Shown: positions 17,819 to 28,441, numbered from the stretch's first letter. The stretch is DNA of 64,000 nt from Methylobacterium sp. J-090 (GCF_022829345.1 NZ_JAKSXV010000044.1:29880-93879); one strand, 5' to 3'. The notes: generated from the letters alone by a model not told the origin. Program-made: numbers and translations.

Positions 17819-20800
17819 GTGTCGATCAAAGCCGCCCTGCACCACGTCACGCACTACACCTACGACCGGCCGATCGCGCTGGGACCGCAGGTGATCCGAC
17901 TCCGGCCGGCGCCGCATACGCGCACGGCCGTGCCGGCCTATTCCCTGAAGGTCCTGCCCGAGAACCACTTCATCAACTGGCAGCAGGATCCGAACGGGAA
18001 CTGGCTGGCCCGGCTCATCTTCCCCGAGAAGACCCGCGAGCTGAAGATCGAGGTCGATCTCACCGCCGACATGTCGGTGATCAACCCGTTCGACTTCTTC
18101 GTGGAGGAGTATGCCCAGGCGCGGGGGTTCACCTACGCCGACGACCTGACGGCGGAGCTCAAGCCCTACCTCGTCCTCGACGACGCCATGGCGCCCGAGG
18201 TCGACGAATTCCTCACCCGCCTGCCGGCCGAGCCGAACACGGTGTTGTTCCTCGTGGCCCTCAACGCCCAGGTGGCGGGCGAGATCACCTACGGCGTCCG
18301 CCTGGAGCCGGGCGTTCAGACCGCCGCCGAGACCCTGACCCTGAAGAGCGGCTCGTGCCGCGATTCGGCGTGGCTGATGGTGCAGATCCTGCGCCGCCTC
18401 GGGATGGCCGCCCGCTTCGTGTCCGGCTACCTCATCCAGCTCGTCCCCGACACCACCGCCGTCGACGGCCCCGTCGGCACCGCCACCGATTTCACCGATC
18501 TGCACGCCTGGGCCGAGGTCTACCTGCCCGGCGCCGGCTGGATCGGCCTCGACGCCACCTCCGGGCTCCTCTGCGGCGAGGGCCACATTCCGCTGGCCGC
18601 GACGCCGCACTACAACTCGGCGGCGCCCATCTCGGGCCTCGCCGAGCCGGCCGAGGTCGAGTTCGGCTTCGAGATGACCGTGACCCGCGTGGCCGAAGCG
18701 CCGCGCATCACCAAGCCGTTCTCCGACGAGGTCTGGGCGGCCATGGACGCGCTGGGCGACCGCATCGACGTGGACCTCGCCGAGCAGGACGTGCGCCTGA
18801 CCATGGGCGGCGAGCCCACCTTCGTCTCCATCGACGATTTCGAATCGGCCGAATGGAACGCCGCCGCCGTGGGGCCGACCAAGCGCGGTCTCGCCGACAA
18901 GCTCATCCGCCGCCTGCGCACCCGCTTCGCGCCCGGCGGCATGCTGCATTACGGCCAGGGCAAGTGGTACCCGGGCGAGAGCCTGCCGCGCTGGGCGTTC
19001 GCCCTGTACTGGCGCCGCGACGGCGTGCCCGTCTGGAAGGATGCCGGCCTCATCGCCGCCGAGGACGGCCCGCGCACCGCCAATTCGACCCAGGCCAAGG
19101 CCCTCATCGACGGCGTCGCCGGGCGTCTCGGCCTCGGGCCCTACGTGTTCCCCGCCTTCGAGGACCCGGTCTACTGGACCGAGAAGCGCGACGAGCTGCC
19201 GATCAACGTCACCACGTCGGAACCGATGTTTCCGAATCCCGAGACCAATGCCCGGATGGCGCGGGTGTTCGAGCGGGGGCTCGGCGAGGCCGCCGGCTAC
19301 GCCCTTCCCCTGGCGAGCCTGCCCGTCGGCGAGGATGGCGCCGCGGATCGGGTGTGGATCTCGGAGGCCTGGGAGTTCCGGCGCGGCCACGCCTTCCTCA
19401 CCCCCGGGGATTCCCCCGTCGGCTACCGTCTCCCCCTGTCGTCCCTGCCCTACGTGCCGTCGGCGAACTATCCCTATTACCAGCCGCAGGATCCTCTCGA
19501 AGACCGCGATGCCCTGCCCGAGGGCCATCCGGGCACGGAAGCGGTCAACGGCTCCGGCGTCACCGGGGTCGCCGTCCGCACGGCCCTCGCGGTCGAGCCG
19601 CGCGACGGCGTGCTCCACGTGTTCATGCCGCCCCTGCAGCGGGTCGACGAGTACCTCGAACTGCTCGGCCACCTCGAAGCGGCGGCGGCCGAGCTGAAGC
19701 AGGCCGTGCATATCGAGGGCTACGAGCCGCCCTTTGACCCGCGCATGAACGTCATCAAGGTCACGCCGGACCCCGGCGTCATCGAGGTCAACGTCCACCC
19801 CGCGCCGTCCTGGCGCGACGCGGTGACCATCACCACCGACCTCTACGAGGACGCCCGCCAGATCCGTCTCGGCGCGCAGAAGTTCATGACCGACGGGCGC
19901 CACACCGGCACCGGCGGCGGCAATCACGTGGTGCTCGGCGGCGCGACGCCCAACGACTCGCCGTTCCTGCGCCGGCCCGACCTGCTGAAGAGCCTGGTGC
20001 TGTACTGGCAGCGCCATCCGGCCATGTCGTACCTGTTCGCCGGCCTCTATATCGGCCCGACGAGCCAGGCCCCGCGCATGGACGAGGCGCGCCACGACGG
20101 GCTCTACGAGCTCGAGATCGCCATGGCGCAGGTGCCCAAACCCGACGAGCCCAACATCCCGCGCTGGCTGGTGGACCGCATCTTCCGGAACATCCTCGTC
20201 GACGTGACGGGCAACACCCACCGCTCCGAGATCTGCATCGACAAGCTCTACTCGCCGGACGGTCCCACGGGCCGCCTCGGGCTGCTCGAGTTCCGCTCCT
20301 TCGAGATGCCGCCGGACCCGCGCATGAGCCTCGCGCAGCAATTGCTGCTGCGCGCCATCGTGGCGTGGCTCTGGCGCGAGCCGCAGGAGGGCGGCTGTGT
20401 CCGCTGGGGCACGGGCCTGCACGATCGCTTCATGCTGCCCCACTTCCTGTGGGCCGACTTCCTCGGCGTGCTGGAGGATCTCCGGGCCGCCGGCTACGAC
20501 TTCGACCCCGCCGCCTTCGTCGCGCAGCGCGAGTTCCGCTTCCCCGTGTTCGGGACCGTGGAGCATGGCGGCGTGAAGCTGGAGCTGCGCCAGGCCCTGG
20601 AGCCCTGGCACGTGCTGGGCGAGGAGGGGGCCATCGGGGGGACCGTGCGGTACGTCGACAGTTCCGTGGAGCGGCTGCAGGTGAAGGTCGAGGGCTTCGT
20701 CCCCGGCCGGCACGTGATCGCCTGCAACGGCCGACGCCTGCCGATGACCGGCACCGGCGTCTCCGGCGAGGCGGTGGCGGGCCTGCGGTTCAAGGCGTGG

Positions 20801-21088
20801 CAACCGGCCTCGTCGCTGCACCCGACGATTCCCGCCCACGCACCGCTCACCATCGACATCCTCGATGCCTGGAGCGGCCGGTCGCTCGGCGGCTGCCGCT
20901 ACCATGTCAGCCATCCGGGCGGGCGCAATTACGAGACCTTCCCGGTCAACACCTACGAGGCGGAGGGGCGCCGCCTCGCCCGCTTCCAGGCCCATGGCCA
21001 CACCGCCGGCCGGATCGAGATGCCGGTGGAGGAGACCAACCGCGAGTTCCCGATGACCCTCGACTTGCGGAGCCCAGGCCCGCGATGA
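17819..21088 (+). CDS. Large transglutaminase-like/DUF2126 protein
   Basis: A 1089-residue cytosolic protein starting at GTG 17819. Residues 1-290 are a bacterial transglutaminase-like domain with N-terminal beta module ([14 protein letters not shown]...) and the papain-like triad C180 ([10 protein letters not shown]), H229 ([11 protein letters not shown]) and D245 (GLDATSG). The remaining 800 residues correspond to DUF2126, containing [18 protein letters not shown] and [19 protein letters not shown]. The family is known from conserved operons with circularly permuted ATP-grasp and alpha-E proteins, proposed to make or remodel peptide amide bonds. Its last four bases (ATGA) overlap the next start, showing translational coupling. 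Confidence 0.93.
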   Translation: MSIKAALHHVTHYTYDRPIALGPQVIRLRPAPHTRTAVPAYSLKVLPENHFINWQQDPNGNWLARLIFPEKTRELKIEVDLTADMSVINPFDFFVEEYAQARGFTYADDLTAELKPYLVLDDAMAPEVDEFLTRLPAEPNTVLFLVALNAQVAGEITYGVRLEPGVQTAAETLTLKSGSCRDSAWLMVQILRRLGMAARFVSGYLIQLVPDTTAVDGPVGTATDFTDLHAWAEVYLPGAGWIGLDATSGLLCGEGHIPLAATPHYNSAAPISGLAEPAEVEFGFEMTVTRVAEAPRITKPFSDEVWAAMDALGDRIDVDLAEQDVRLTMGGEPTFVSIDDFESAEWNAAAVGPTKRGLADKLIRRLRTRFAPGGMLHYGQGKWYPGESLPRWAFALYWRRDGVPVWKDAGLIAAEDGPRTANSTQAKALIDGVAGRLGLGPYVFPAFEDPVYWTEKRDELPINVTTSEPMFPNPETNARMARVFERGLGEAAGYALPLASLPVGEDGAADRVWISEAWEFRRGHAFLTPGDSPVGYRLPLSSLPYVPSANYPYYQPQDPLEDRDALPEGHPGTEAVNGSGVTGVAVRTALAVEPRDGVLHVFMPPLQRVDEYLELLGHLEAAAAELKQAVHIEGYEPPFDPRMNVIKVTPDPGVIEVNVHPAPSWRDAVTITTDLYEDARQIRLGAQKFMTDGRHTGTGGGNHVVLGGATPNDSPFLRRPDLLKSLVLYWQRHPAMSYLFAGLYIGPTSQAPRMDEARHDGLYELEIAMAQVPKPDEPNIPRWLVDRIFRNILVDVTGNTHRSEICIDKLYSPDGPTGRLGLLEFRSFEMPPDPRMSLAQQLLLRAIVAWLWREPQEGGCVRWGTGLHDRFMLPHFLWADFLGVLEDLRAAGYDFDPAAFVAQREFRFPVFGTVEHGGVKLELRQALEPWHVLGEEGAIGGTVRYVDSSVERLQVKVEGFVPGRHVIACNGRRLPMTGTGVSGEAVAGLRFKAWQPASSLHPTIPAHAPLTIDILDAWSGRSLGGCRYHVSHPGGRNYETFPVNTYEAEGRRLARFQAHGHTAGRIEMPVEETNREFPMTLDLRSPGPR

Positions 21089-23604
21089 GTGAGGCGGCCG
21101 AGGCGGAGGTCTCCGGGCGGGCGGAACGGCTGGCGCGCTGGACCTCCGGCTACCGGCCGCATCCGGGGGTTCCCGACGCGTTCATGGACGAGGCCGGCAC
21201 GCCGCAGGCCGCCTGGACTCGGGTTCTCGACCGTCTCGGCGACCTCACCGAAGTGGACATCGCCGCCCGCTTCGTCTCGGCCGTGCGCCACATCCGCGAC
21301 ACCGGAATCTCGTACCGGATCTACGGCGACAAGCGCGATCACGCCTGGCCGCTCGGCTCCCTCCCCTTCGTGGTGGAGGCGGCCGACTGGAAGGATCTGA
21401 GCGCCGGCATCGTCGAACGGGCCGAACTGATGGAGGCGATCCTCGCCGACATCTACGGCCCCGGCCGCCTCGTGGCCGACGGGCTGCTCCCGGCCGCCGT
21501 CGTCGCCGGGAGCCCGGAATTCATGCGGCCCGTCGCCGGGATCGCGCCGCCGGGCGGGCGCTTCCTCAAGCTCTACGCGGCGGACGTCACGCGCGGGCCC
21601 GACGGGCGCTGGCAGGTCCTGGCCGACCGCACCCAATCCCCGTCCGGTCCGGGCTATGCCCTGGAGAACCGGATGGTGCTGACCCGCGCCTTCCCGGATC
21701 TCTACACCGATCTCCACGTCGAGCGCCTGGCCCCCTTCTTCCAGGCCTTCCGGCAGGGGCTGGCGCTGGGCGCGCAGCGCAGCGACCCGCGCATCTGCCT
21801 CCTCACCTCCGGGCCGTTCAGCTCGACCTATGTCGAACAGGCGGTCCTCGCCCGCTACCTCGGGCTTCTCCTCGTCGAGGGCGACGACCTCGTGATGCAG
21901 GACGGGGCCCTGCACGTCCGCACGGTGTCTGGCCTGAAGCGGGCCGACGTCCTGTGGCGGCGCATCGATTCCGACTACGTCGATCCCCTGGAGCTGAACC
22001 CCGCCTCGCGCCTCGGCGTGCCCGGTCTCATCGACGGGTTGCGCAACGCCAGCCTCGTCGTCGGCAACATGCCGGGCTCCGGCATCCTCGAATCGGGGGC
22101 GCTCGCCGCCTACCTCCCGGGCATCGCCCGACGGTTCCTCGGGGCCGAGCCGCGGCTCTCGGGGCCGCGCACGTGGTGGTGCGGCGATCCCGACAGCCTC
22201 GCCCATGTGCGCGACAACCTCGATGCCCTCACCCTGCGGCCCGTGGCGACGCCGCCCAAGGGCATGGCCCGCGACGCGATCATGGGGCCGCTCGCCTTCG
22301 GGGCCGACCGCGAGCGCGTGGTCGCGGCCCTGCGCGACCGGCCGTTCGACTACGTCGCCCAGGAACGCGCGCCCCTGGCGACCACGCCCGGCTGGGATCG
22401 GACCGGGGGCACCCTGCGCCTGGTGCCGCGCCCCTTCGCCCTGCGGGTGTTCGCCGCCCTGACGCCGGATGGCTGGCGGGTGATGCCGGGCGGCTTCTGC
22501 CGCATCTCCGAGCGCGCCGACATCGATCCCATCGAGATGCGCGCCGGCATCAAGGCCGCCGACGTGTGGATCATGTCCGACGGGCCCGTCGAATCGGGCC
22601 CCCTGATCCAGCCGGCCGCCCAGAAGGTCCGGCGGATCGCCGGCCACCTGCCGTCGCGGGCCGCCGACAACCTGTTCTGGTTCGGCCGCTACGTCGAGCG
22701 GGCCGAGGCGGTGATCCGCCTCGTGATCGCGCATCTCGGCAGCGTCGGCGCCGCCGTCATCACCGATCTGCCCGGGGACGCCAACTCGCCGACCTCCCTG
22801 CGCATCCGCGCCCTCCTCGACGAGTGGGGCGCCATCTCCGCCCCGGATCTGCCCACGGCCGCCCTGGCCCGGGAAGCGCTGAGCGGGCGCGAGGTCTACG
22901 GCTCGGCCCTCAGCCACGGCCTCTCCGCACGGAGCAACGCCGCGATCCTGCGCGAACGCCTCTCGGGCGAGGCCTGGCGGGTGCTCGCCGACCTCAAGGA
23001 CATCCTCGATATCGGCACGGAGCGGCCCTATTCCGAGGCCGAACTCGTCGGCCTCGCCGAGCGGGCTCTTGGCCTCATCGCCGCCCTGGCGGGGCTGGCC
23101 CAGGAGAACATGAACCGGACGGCCGGTTGGCATTTCGTCGATCTCGGGCGACGCATCGAGCGGGTGATCAACACCTGCGCCTTCGCGACGCGCTTCGCCG
23201 GCGACGCCGCGACCGCGGAGGATTTCGGCGTGATGCTGTCGCTCTGCGATTCGCACATCGCCTTCGGCGCCCGCTACATGCAGGGCGCCGCCCTCGATCC
23301 CGTGCGCGACATGGTGCTCCTCGATCCGTTCAACCCCCGCTCCGTCGCCTTCCAGGTCGAGGCCATCGAGCGCCATCTCGCCAGCCTGCCGATCCTGCGG
23401 GTCGATGGCCTGCCCGAGCCGCATCAGCGCCTCGCCGCCAAGCTGGCCGCGGAATTCGCCACGGGCGAGGCGTCCGAGTTCGACGGGGCCGCCCTGGCGC
23501 GCCTGGAGAACGAGTTCGAGCGCCTGGCCGACGCCATCGCGACCCGCTACTTCCCCAATGGCCCGCACGCCCTGCGGCCGGAAAAGCTCGTGGGGCTCGG
23601 GTGA
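21085..23604 (+). CDS. Circularly permuted ATP-grasp / alpha-E fusion protein
   Basis: An 839-residue protein. Residues about 60-500 form the circularly permuted ATP-grasp domain (DUF404/DUF407 region), with [40 protein letters not shown] and a C-terminal strand [11 protein letters not shown]. Residues about 515-839 form the all-helical alpha-E domain starting [20 protein letters not shown]. In many genomes these are two genes; here they are fused. ATP-grasp enzymes ligate carboxylates to amines through acyl-phosphates, so a peptide ligase is expected. Start and stop overlap the neighbouring genes by 4 bases on each side (ATGA, GTGA). Confidence 0.93.
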   Translation: MSEAAEAEVSGRAERLARWTSGYRPHPGVPDAFMDEAGTPQAAWTRVLDRLGDLTEVDIAARFVSAVRHIRDTGISYRIYGDKRDHAWPLGSLPFVVEAADWKDLSAGIVERAELMEAILADIYGPGRLVADGLLPAAVVAGSPEFMRPVAGIAPPGGRFLKLYAADVTRGPDGRWQVLADRTQSPSGPGYALENRMVLTRAFPDLYTDLHVERLAPFFQAFRQGLALGAQRSDPRICLLTSGPFSSTYVEQAVLARYLGLLLVEGDDLVMQDGALHVRTVSGLKRADVLWRRIDSDYVDPLELNPASRLGVPGLIDGLRNASLVVGNMPGSGILESGALAAYLPGIARRFLGAEPRLSGPRTWWCGDPDSLAHVRDNLDALTLRPVATPPKGMARDAIMGPLAFGADRERVVAALRDRPFDYVAQERAPLATTPGWDRTGGTLRLVPRPFALRVFAALTPDGWRVMPGGFCRISERADIDPIEMRAGIKAADVWIMSDGPVESGPLIQPAAQKVRRIAGHLPSRAADNLFWFGRYVERAEAVIRLVIAHLGSVGAAVITDLPGDANSPTSLRIRALLDEWGAISAPDLPTAALAREALSGREVYGSALSHGLSARSNAAILRERLSGEAWRVLADLKDILDIGTERPYSEAELVGLAERALGLIAALAGLAQENMNRTAGWHFVDLGRRIERVINTCAFATRFAGDAATAEDFGVMLSLCDSHIAFGARYMQGAALDPVRDMVLLDPFNPRSVAFQVEAIERHLASLPILRVDGLPEPHQRLAAKLAAEFATGEASEFDGAALARLENEFERLADAIATRYFPNGPHALRPEKLVGLG

Positions 23605-24518
23605 TCTACACGCTGCGCCACCTCACCACCTACCGTTACGCCCGGCCCGTGCGCTTCGCCCGCTGCGGCCTGCGGCTGAGGCCGACGGACGGCGAGGGCC
23701 AGACGGTTCTGGAGAGTACCCTCACGATCTCGCCCGAACCGCGCCAGCGCGTGGTGCGCCGCGACTATTTCGGCCTCGACGTGGTGGCGGTGACCATCGA
23801 CACGCCCCACACGGAGCTGCGCGTCGAATCGCTGTCGCGGGTTCTCGTCGAGCGCCCGCCCCTGCCCGCTCCCGAATCCGGGCCGTCCTGGGAGCGGGTT
23901 CGCGACGAAGCCTTGGCGCGGCGGTCCCTCGCACCCGACGCGCCGGTGCACTACCTGTTTCCGAGCATCCGGGTGCCCCTCGTCCCCGAGGTGACGGAGT
24001 ACGCGCGCGCGAGCTTTCCGCCCGGACGCAGCGCCTATGGCGGCGCCTTCGACCTCATGCAGCGCATCCGGGGCGATTTCCGGTTCGATGCCAAGGCGAC
24101 CTCCGTGCGGACGCCGCTCGCCGAATCCTTCGCCCTGCGGGCCGGCGTCTGCCAGGATTTTGCCCACATCATGATCGCGGGCCTGCGCGGCCTCGGCGTG
24201 CCGGCGGCCTATGTCAGCGGCTATCTCCGGACGATCCCCCCCGTGGGACGCCCGCGCCTGCGCGGGGCGGACGCCAGCCACGCCTGGGTCTCGGTCTGGT
24301 GCGGCGACGGCTGGATCGGCCTCGACCCCACCAACGGGATCGGCATGTGCGACGACCACATCGTCGTGGCGCGCGGGCGCGACTACACCGACGTCTCGCC
24401 CATCGACGGGATCGTCTCCTCCTCCGGTGCGCAGAAGCTGAAGGTCGAGGTCGATGTGGTGCCGGACGGCGAGCCGATGCCCGAGCACGCCCCGGCCGTC
24501 GAGGCGGAACCGGCCTGA
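23601..24518 (+). CDS. Transglutaminase-like cysteine protease/amidase
   Basis: A 305-residue protein from GTG 23601, overlapping the previous stop by 4 bases. N-terminal bacterial transglutaminase module (YTLRHLTTYRYARPVRFARC) followed by the catalytic domain with C184 (RAGVCQDFAHIM), H227 (DASHAWVSVW) and D242 (GLDPTNG). The usual size for the family. As third gene of the coupled operon it probably hydrolyses or transfers amide bonds made by the ATP-grasp partner. No signal peptide, so it acts in the cytoplasm as far as sequence shows. Confidence 0.93.
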   Translation: MIYTLRHLTTYRYARPVRFARCGLRLRPTDGEGQTVLESTLTISPEPRQRVVRRDYFGLDVVAVTIDTPHTELRVESLSRVLVERPPLPAPESGPSWERVRDEALARRSLAPDAPVHYLFPSIRVPLVPEVTEYARASFPPGRSAYGGAFDLMQRIRGDFRFDAKATSVRTPLAESFALRAGVCQDFAHIMIAGLRGLGVPAAYVSGYLRTIPPVGRPRLRGADASHAWVSVWCGDGWIGLDPTNGIGMCDDHIVVARGRDYTDVSPIDGIVSSSGAQKLKVEVDVVPDGEPMPEHAPAVEAEPA

Positions 24519-24575
24519 GCCCTCCCTCGGCGAACCGCCGCGGCCGCATGGACACGCGCGCCCCGCATGGCTTAA

Positions 24576-24619
24576 GCGCGGCTTACGTCAGGAGGGCTTG
24601 CGGCAGCGCGGCTTGCGTC
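24576..24619. repeat. Two imperfect direct repeats in the spacer before the acyl carrier protein gene
   Basis: GCGCGGCTTACGTC (24576-24589) and GCGCGGCTTGCGTC (24606-24619) are 30 bases apart in the 120-base spacer between the transglutaminase operon and the acyl carrier protein gene. They could be two binding sites on the same helix face (about three turns), or a chance duplication. Confidence 0.45.
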
Positions 24620-24638
24620 CCGGCGGACGTCCGGTGGA

Positions 24639-24926
24639 GTGGAAACCTTGGTCGAGACACACGACGGCACGTTGCAGAGTGACGCGCGCGCGGCGATCCG
24701 CGCCTTCATCCTCGGGCGCAATCTCGGCCTCGCGCCGGATTCCGTCACCGGACAGACCTCCCTGGTGACCAGCGACGCCCTCGATTCCATCGGCGTCCTC
24801 GATCTGATGATGGAGCTGGGCGACCGCTTCGGCTTCGAGATCGAGGAGGACGCGTTCGCCCTCGCGCATTTCGAGAGCATCGACGCCCTGGCGGCCTACG
24901 TCGCGTCGAGGCGGCACCAAGCCTGA
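24639..24926 (+). CDS. Acyl carrier protein
   Basis: A 95-residue carrier protein. The 4'-phosphopantetheine serine is S50 in ALDSIGVLDLMMELGDRFG, and the rest follows the four-helix ACP pattern (FEIEEDAFALAHFESIDALA). Start is GTG 24639; TTG 24648 with GGAG upstream is an equally good alternative. It sits immediately before an AMP-forming ligase and a PLP-dependent decarboxylase, the order seen in exosortase-A-associated and some exopolysaccharide loci. It is not the housekeeping fatty-acid ACP, whose sequence and context differ. Likely carries an amino-acyl or acyl group loaded by the ligase. Confidence 0.85.
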   Translation: METLVETHDGTLQSDARAAIRAFILGRNLGLAPDSVTGQTSLVTSDALDSIGVLDLMMELGDRFGFEIEEDAFALAHFESIDALAAYVASRRHQA

Positions 24927-24942
24927 CGCCATGAGGACCCCC

Positions 24943-26445
24943 ATGAGCGCGCCGACGCAGGTCCAGGACCTCCTCGACGGGCCGGCCGGCGACCGCATCG
25001 CCCTCGTGGCCGGCGCGGAGCACCTGACTTACGCCGCCTTCCGCATCCGCGTCGCCGCCCTGGCGGCCCGGCTGATCGAGGCGGGCCTCGCGCCGGGCGA
25101 CCGGGTCGCGGGCTGGCTGCCGAAATCCATCGGCGAATGCGTGGCCCTGTTCGCCGTCGCGCGGGCCGGCGCCGCCTTCGTGCCGATCCATCCGAGCCTG
25201 CGCCCGGCCCAGGTGCGCCACATCGTCGAGGATTGCGCTGCCCGCGCCCTCGTCACCGATTCCGGTCTGCGCGCCGCCCTCGGCGAGACCCTCGCGGTGG
25301 AGTCCGAGGCGTCGGGGGACGACGACGACCTGCGGCTCATGACCCTTGCGGGACGGGACGGACCACCTCCGCCCGGCGATCTCGCGGCGATCCTCTACAC
25401 CTCGGGGTCGACCGGCTTGCCCAAGGGGGTGATGCTCTCCCACGCCAACCTGCTCGCCGGCACCCGCATCGTGCGGACCTATCTCGACCTCACGCCGGAC
25501 GAGCGCATCCTGTCGGTGCTGCCGCTGGCCTTCGATTACGGCCTGAACCAGCTCCTCACCGCCGTCGAGCAGGGCGCCCGCCTCGTTCTCCTCGACGTCC
25601 GGTTCGGCGACGAAGTGGTGCGCGCCATCGAGACCCACGGGATCACCGGGCTCGCCGGGGTGCCGACCCTGTGGACCCTCCTGACGCGGGCGGCCCCCCG
25701 TCTGGCCACGGCCGATCTCGCGAGCCTGCGCTACCTCACCAATTCGGGCGGGGCCGTACCGCTGGAGACCGTCGCGCGCCTGCGCCGCGCCCTGCCGCGG
25801 ACGAACATCGTCCTGATGTACGGGCTCACGGAAGCCTTCCGCTCGACCTGGCTCCCGCCGGGCGAACTCGAGTCCCGGCCCGGCTCCATGGGGCGCGCCA
25901 TTCCGGAGACCGAGATCTTCGCCATCGCCGCCGACGGCCGGCGCACGCGGCCGGGCGAGCCCGGCATCCTGATGCATCGCGGCCCCACCGTGTCGCTCGG
26001 CTACTGGAACCGGCCCGAGGACACCATCCGGGTGCTCGTGCCCGATCCCCAGGCTCCCGACGGTCCGCCCCTGTGCCGCTCGGGCGACATCGTGGTCGAG
26101 GACGAGGCCGGCTACTTCACTTTCGTCGGGCGCGACGACGCCATGATCAAGACGTCGGGGTTTCGCGTCAGCCCGGGCGAGGTCGAGGCGGCCCTGATGG
26201 CGACGGGCGCCTTCCGGGCCGTCGCGGTCATCGGCCTGCCCGACGCGAGCCTCGGGCAGCGCATCCACGCCGTCGTCATCCCCGCCGAGGGCGGTCCGGC
26301 GCCGGAGGCCGCCCTTCGGACCCTGCGCGAAACCCTGGCGCCGCACATGGTACCCCGCTCCGTCGAAGCGGTGGCGTCCCTCGCCGTGACCCCCAACGGC
26401 AAAGTCGATTACAAGCGCCTCGCCGCGGAGCGCCGAAATGCCTGA
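24943..26445 (+). CDS. AMP-forming acyl-CoA/ACP ligase (exosortase-A-cluster type)
   Basis: A 500-residue class I adenylate-forming enzyme. Motifs: ILYTSGSTGLPKGVMLSH (phosphate loop), MYGLTEAFRSTW (A5), SGDIVVEDEAGYFTFVGR-like hinge region with GRDDAMIKTSGFRVSPGEVE (A8) and TPNGKVDYKRL with the catalytic lysine (A10). The start at 24943 has GAGGA six bases upstream; an ATG 12 bases earlier lacks one. Its pairing with an ACP and a PLP decarboxylase resembles the TIGR03098/TIGR03099 pair of exosortase-A systems, which I recall from family knowledge and cannot search. It presumably activates an acid or amino acid and loads it on the ACP. Overlaps the decarboxylase by 8 bases. Confidence 0.88.
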   Translation: MSAPTQVQDLLDGPAGDRIALVAGAEHLTYAAFRIRVAALAARLIEAGLAPGDRVAGWLPKSIGECVALFAVARAGAAFVPIHPSLRPAQVRHIVEDCAARALVTDSGLRAALGETLAVESEASGDDDDLRLMTLAGRDGPPPPGDLAAILYTSGSTGLPKGVMLSHANLLAGTRIVRTYLDLTPDERILSVLPLAFDYGLNQLLTAVEQGARLVLLDVRFGDEVVRAIETHGITGLAGVPTLWTLLTRAAPRLATADLASLRYLTNSGGAVPLETVARLRRALPRTNIVLMYGLTEAFRSTWLPPGELESRPGSMGRAIPETEIFAIAADGRRTRPGEPGILMHRGPTVSLGYWNRPEDTIRVLVPDPQAPDGPPLCRSGDIVVEDEAGYFTFVGRDDAMIKTSGFRVSPGEVEAALMATGAFRAVAVIGLPDASLGQRIHAVVIPAEGGPAPEAALRTLRETLAPHMVPRSVEAVASLAVTPNGKVDYKRLAAERRNA

Positions 26446-27739
26446 GGCCGACGACCTCGCCCGACGCTTGATCGCGGAGAATTTCCCCCGCCGGGACGGG
26501 GCGATCCGGGTCGGCGGCCTCGATCCGTCCGACCTCGCCCGGACCCACGGCACACCGCTCTTCGTCTACGACGCCGCCCTCATGCGCCGGGCCTACCGCG
26601 CCCTGTCGCGGGCCGTCGCGGGCTTCGCGGCGGTGGATTACTCCGTCAAGGCCAACCCGTGCCCGGCCGTGATCCGCGTCTTCGCGGACGAGGGCGCCGG
26701 CGCCGAGATCGCCTCGGGCGCCGAGTTCGCGGCGGCCCTGGCCGCCGGCGTCGCGCCGGGAAAAATCCTGTTCGCCGGGCCGGGCAAGAGCAACGCCGAT
26801 CTCGACCGGGTCGTGGCCGGCGGCATCGGCGAGATCCACCTGGAGAATGCCGAGGAGATGGCGCGGGTCGCCGCCGCCGCCGCGCGTCACGGGCGGCGCG
26901 CGGCCGTGGCGATCCGGGTCAATCCGGGGCCGGACGCCCAGGGCGGCGCCATGCGGATGGGGGGCAAGCCCTCGCCTTTCGGCTTCGACGAGGAGGATCT
27001 GGATTCCGTCGTCGACCGTGTCGAGGCCGAGCCCAACCTCGACCTGACCGGCCTCCACCTCTTCGCCGGGACGCAGGGACTGTCGGCGGCCGTCCTCCTC
27101 GGGCAATGGGCCTACGGCCTGCGATTGGCGTCCCGGGTCGCCGCACGGATCGGGCGTCCCCTCGACACCGTCGACCTCGGCGGCGGTCTCGGCATCCCGT
27201 ACTTCGCCGGCGACGTCCCCCTCGACCTCGAGGCGATCCGCGCCGGCATCCCGGCCCTGCGGGCGACGGTCGCCGCCGATCCCGGACTCGCCGGCGCCCG
27301 CATCGTCCTGGAGCCGGGGCGCCATCTCGTCGGACCCGCCGGCCTCTACGTGGCGCGGGTGCGGGCGGTGAAGATCTCGCGCGGGCAGCGCTTCGTGATC
27401 ACGGACGGCGGCATGCACCATCACCTCGCCGCCTCGGGCAACCTCGGACAGATCGTCAAGCGCGACTATCCGGTGGTCGCCGTCCTGGAGGCCGAGGCTG
27501 CCGTGCGCACGCCCTGCGCCGTAGTCGGGCCCCTCTGTACGCCCCTCGACATGCTGGCGCGGGCCGCCCTCCTGCCCGATCTCGCCGCCGGCGACCTCGT
27601 CGCCGTGCTGCAATCGGGCGCCTACGGCCTCACCGCGAGCCCGACGGGCTTTCTGAGCCACCCGTTGCCGGCCGAGATCCTGGTCGATGGCGGGCAGGCG
27701 ACGGCGATCGGGCCGTGGCGCTCCGGGGCGGATCGCTAG
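26438..27739 (+). CDS. PLP-dependent decarboxylase, alanine-racemase fold
   Basis: A 433-residue fold-III PLP enzyme related to diaminopimelate/ornithine decarboxylases. PLP lysine K71 in AAVDYSVKANPCPAVI; DLGGGLGIPYF for phosphate binding; and the substrate-side CAVVGPLCTPLDML. It probably decarboxylates an amino acid, either free or carrier-bound, in concert with the ligase that overlaps its start. Similar enzymes accompany exosortase-A and exopolysaccharide loci. It is unlikely to be the housekeeping lysA because of this context. The TAG stop lies in the left end of a CTAG-ended repeat. Confidence 0.88.
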   Translation: MPEADDLARRLIAENFPRRDGAIRVGGLDPSDLARTHGTPLFVYDAALMRRAYRALSRAVAGFAAVDYSVKANPCPAVIRVFADEGAGAEIASGAEFAAALAAGVAPGKILFAGPGKSNADLDRVVAGGIGEIHLENAEEMARVAAAAARHGRRAAVAIRVNPGPDAQGGAMRMGGKPSPFGFDEEDLDSVVDRVEAEPNLDLTGLHLFAGTQGLSAAVLLGQWAYGLRLASRVAARIGRPLDTVDLGGGLGIPYFAGDVPLDLEAIRAGIPALRATVAADPGLAGARIVLEPGRHLVGPAGLYVARVRAVKISRGQRFVITDGGMHHHLAASGNLGQIVKRDYPVVAVLEAEAAVRTPCAVVGPLCTPLDMLARAALLPDLAAGDLVAVLQSGAYGLTASPTGFLSHPLPAEILVDGGQATAIGPWRSGADR

Positions 27740-27791
27740 AACCTCGTCCCGAACGGTGGCTTCCGGCTTTCGGGGAAAGACGATGCTCTAG
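27736..27791. repeat. CTAG-ended palindromic element between convergent genes
   Basis: A 56-base element running from CTAGA at 27736 to CTCTAG at 27786-27791. Inside, CGTCCCGAA and TTCGGGGAAAGACG pair imperfectly. The left CTAG supplies the TAG stop of the decarboxylase gene (27737-27739); the right CTAG supplies the TAG stop of mntR on the other strand (27788-27790). Resembles the common Rhizobiales intergenic palindromes and may terminate both genes. Confidence 0.65.
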
Positions 27792-28240
27792 GACTTGCCC
27801 TCCGAGAACTGCCGGAAGGCTTCGAGGGTCTCGGCGCTCACGTGGTGCTCGATGCCCTCGGCATCGCGCCGCGCCGTCTCGGCGCTGACCCCGAGGGCGC
27901 ACAGGAACTTCTCGACGATGCGGTGGCGCTCGCGGCTCTGGACGGCGAGGGCCTGGCCGGCCGCCGTGAGGAAGACGCCGCGATAGGGCCGCTGCTGGAC
28001 GAAGCCATCCTCCACCAGCCGTTTCAGCATCTTGGCCACGGTGGGTTGGGCCACGCCGAGGCGGGCGGCGATGTCGACCTGGCGCGCCTCGCCGCCGTCG
28101 CCGATGAGATCGGCGATGAGTTCGACGTAATCCTCCACCAGCTCCAGACGCCGCGCCTCGCGGGCTTGGCGGAAACTCTCCACGTGCACGTCCGGGTCGA
28201 CGAGCGGGGACGCTGGATCGGGTCGCGACGAATCCTGCAT
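27788..28240 (-). CDS. mntR: MntR-type manganese-responsive regulator (DtxR family)
   Basis: A 150-residue DtxR/MntR-family regulator without the C-terminal SH3 domain, the size of E. coli MntR. N-terminal winged helix ([41 protein letters not shown]) and a metal-binding dimerisation domain ([41 protein letters not shown]) with the expected His, Glu and Cys ligands. With Mn(II) it should repress manganese uptake genes. No mntH or sitABCD is in the window. Start at 28240 is the first Met before the conserved region. Convergent with the decarboxylase gene across a palindromic element. Confidence 0.88.
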   Translation of the reverse strand: MQDSSRPDPASPLVDPDVHVESFRQAREARRLELVEDYVELIADLIGDGGEARQVDIAARLGVAQPTVAKMLKRLVEDGFVQQRPYRGVFLTAAGQALAVQSRERHRIVEKFLCALGVSAETARRDAEGIEHHVSAETLEAFRQFSEGKS

Positions 28241-28389
28241 GTGACCGGCCGTCTCCTTCCCGCGGGCGCGCTGGATCGGCGCCTGTCCCCGGCTGTGTAG
28301 CGAAGCCGGGCCCCGAAAGGGACCCCCCTCAGCGCGGCCGGCCGCGTTGACGCCTCGGCAAGGGCGGCATGCTAGGTCTTGCGAGTCGC

Positions 28390-28441
28390 CTCGGCCAAGG
28401 GGCTCCGAAGGGGCTTCGGCCAAGGGGCTTCGGCCAAGGGG
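28390..28441. repeat. 14-base tandem repeats upstream of the flippase gene
   Basis: CTTCGGCCAAGGGG occurs in exact tandem at 28414-28427 and 28428-28441, with a related CTCGGCCAAGGGG at 28390-28402. The period of 14 is not a multiple of three, so this is unlikely to be coding, which argues against a flippase start upstream of it. The 290-base spacer 28241-28530 holds nothing else I can support. Confidence 0.7.

Noticed and set aside
16286..21001. A 1571-codon minus-strand open frame across the transglutaminase gene
   Set aside because: Only its first-downstream part (16286-17446) encodes a recognisable protein. The rest is antisense to the transglutaminase/DUF2126 gene, Arg/Gly/His-rich and without family features, as expected for a high-GC shadow frame.
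20953..23568. An 871-codon minus-strand open frame opposite the ATP-grasp gene
   Set aside because: Shadow of a GC-rich gene; no domain, no ribosome-binding site, composition biased.
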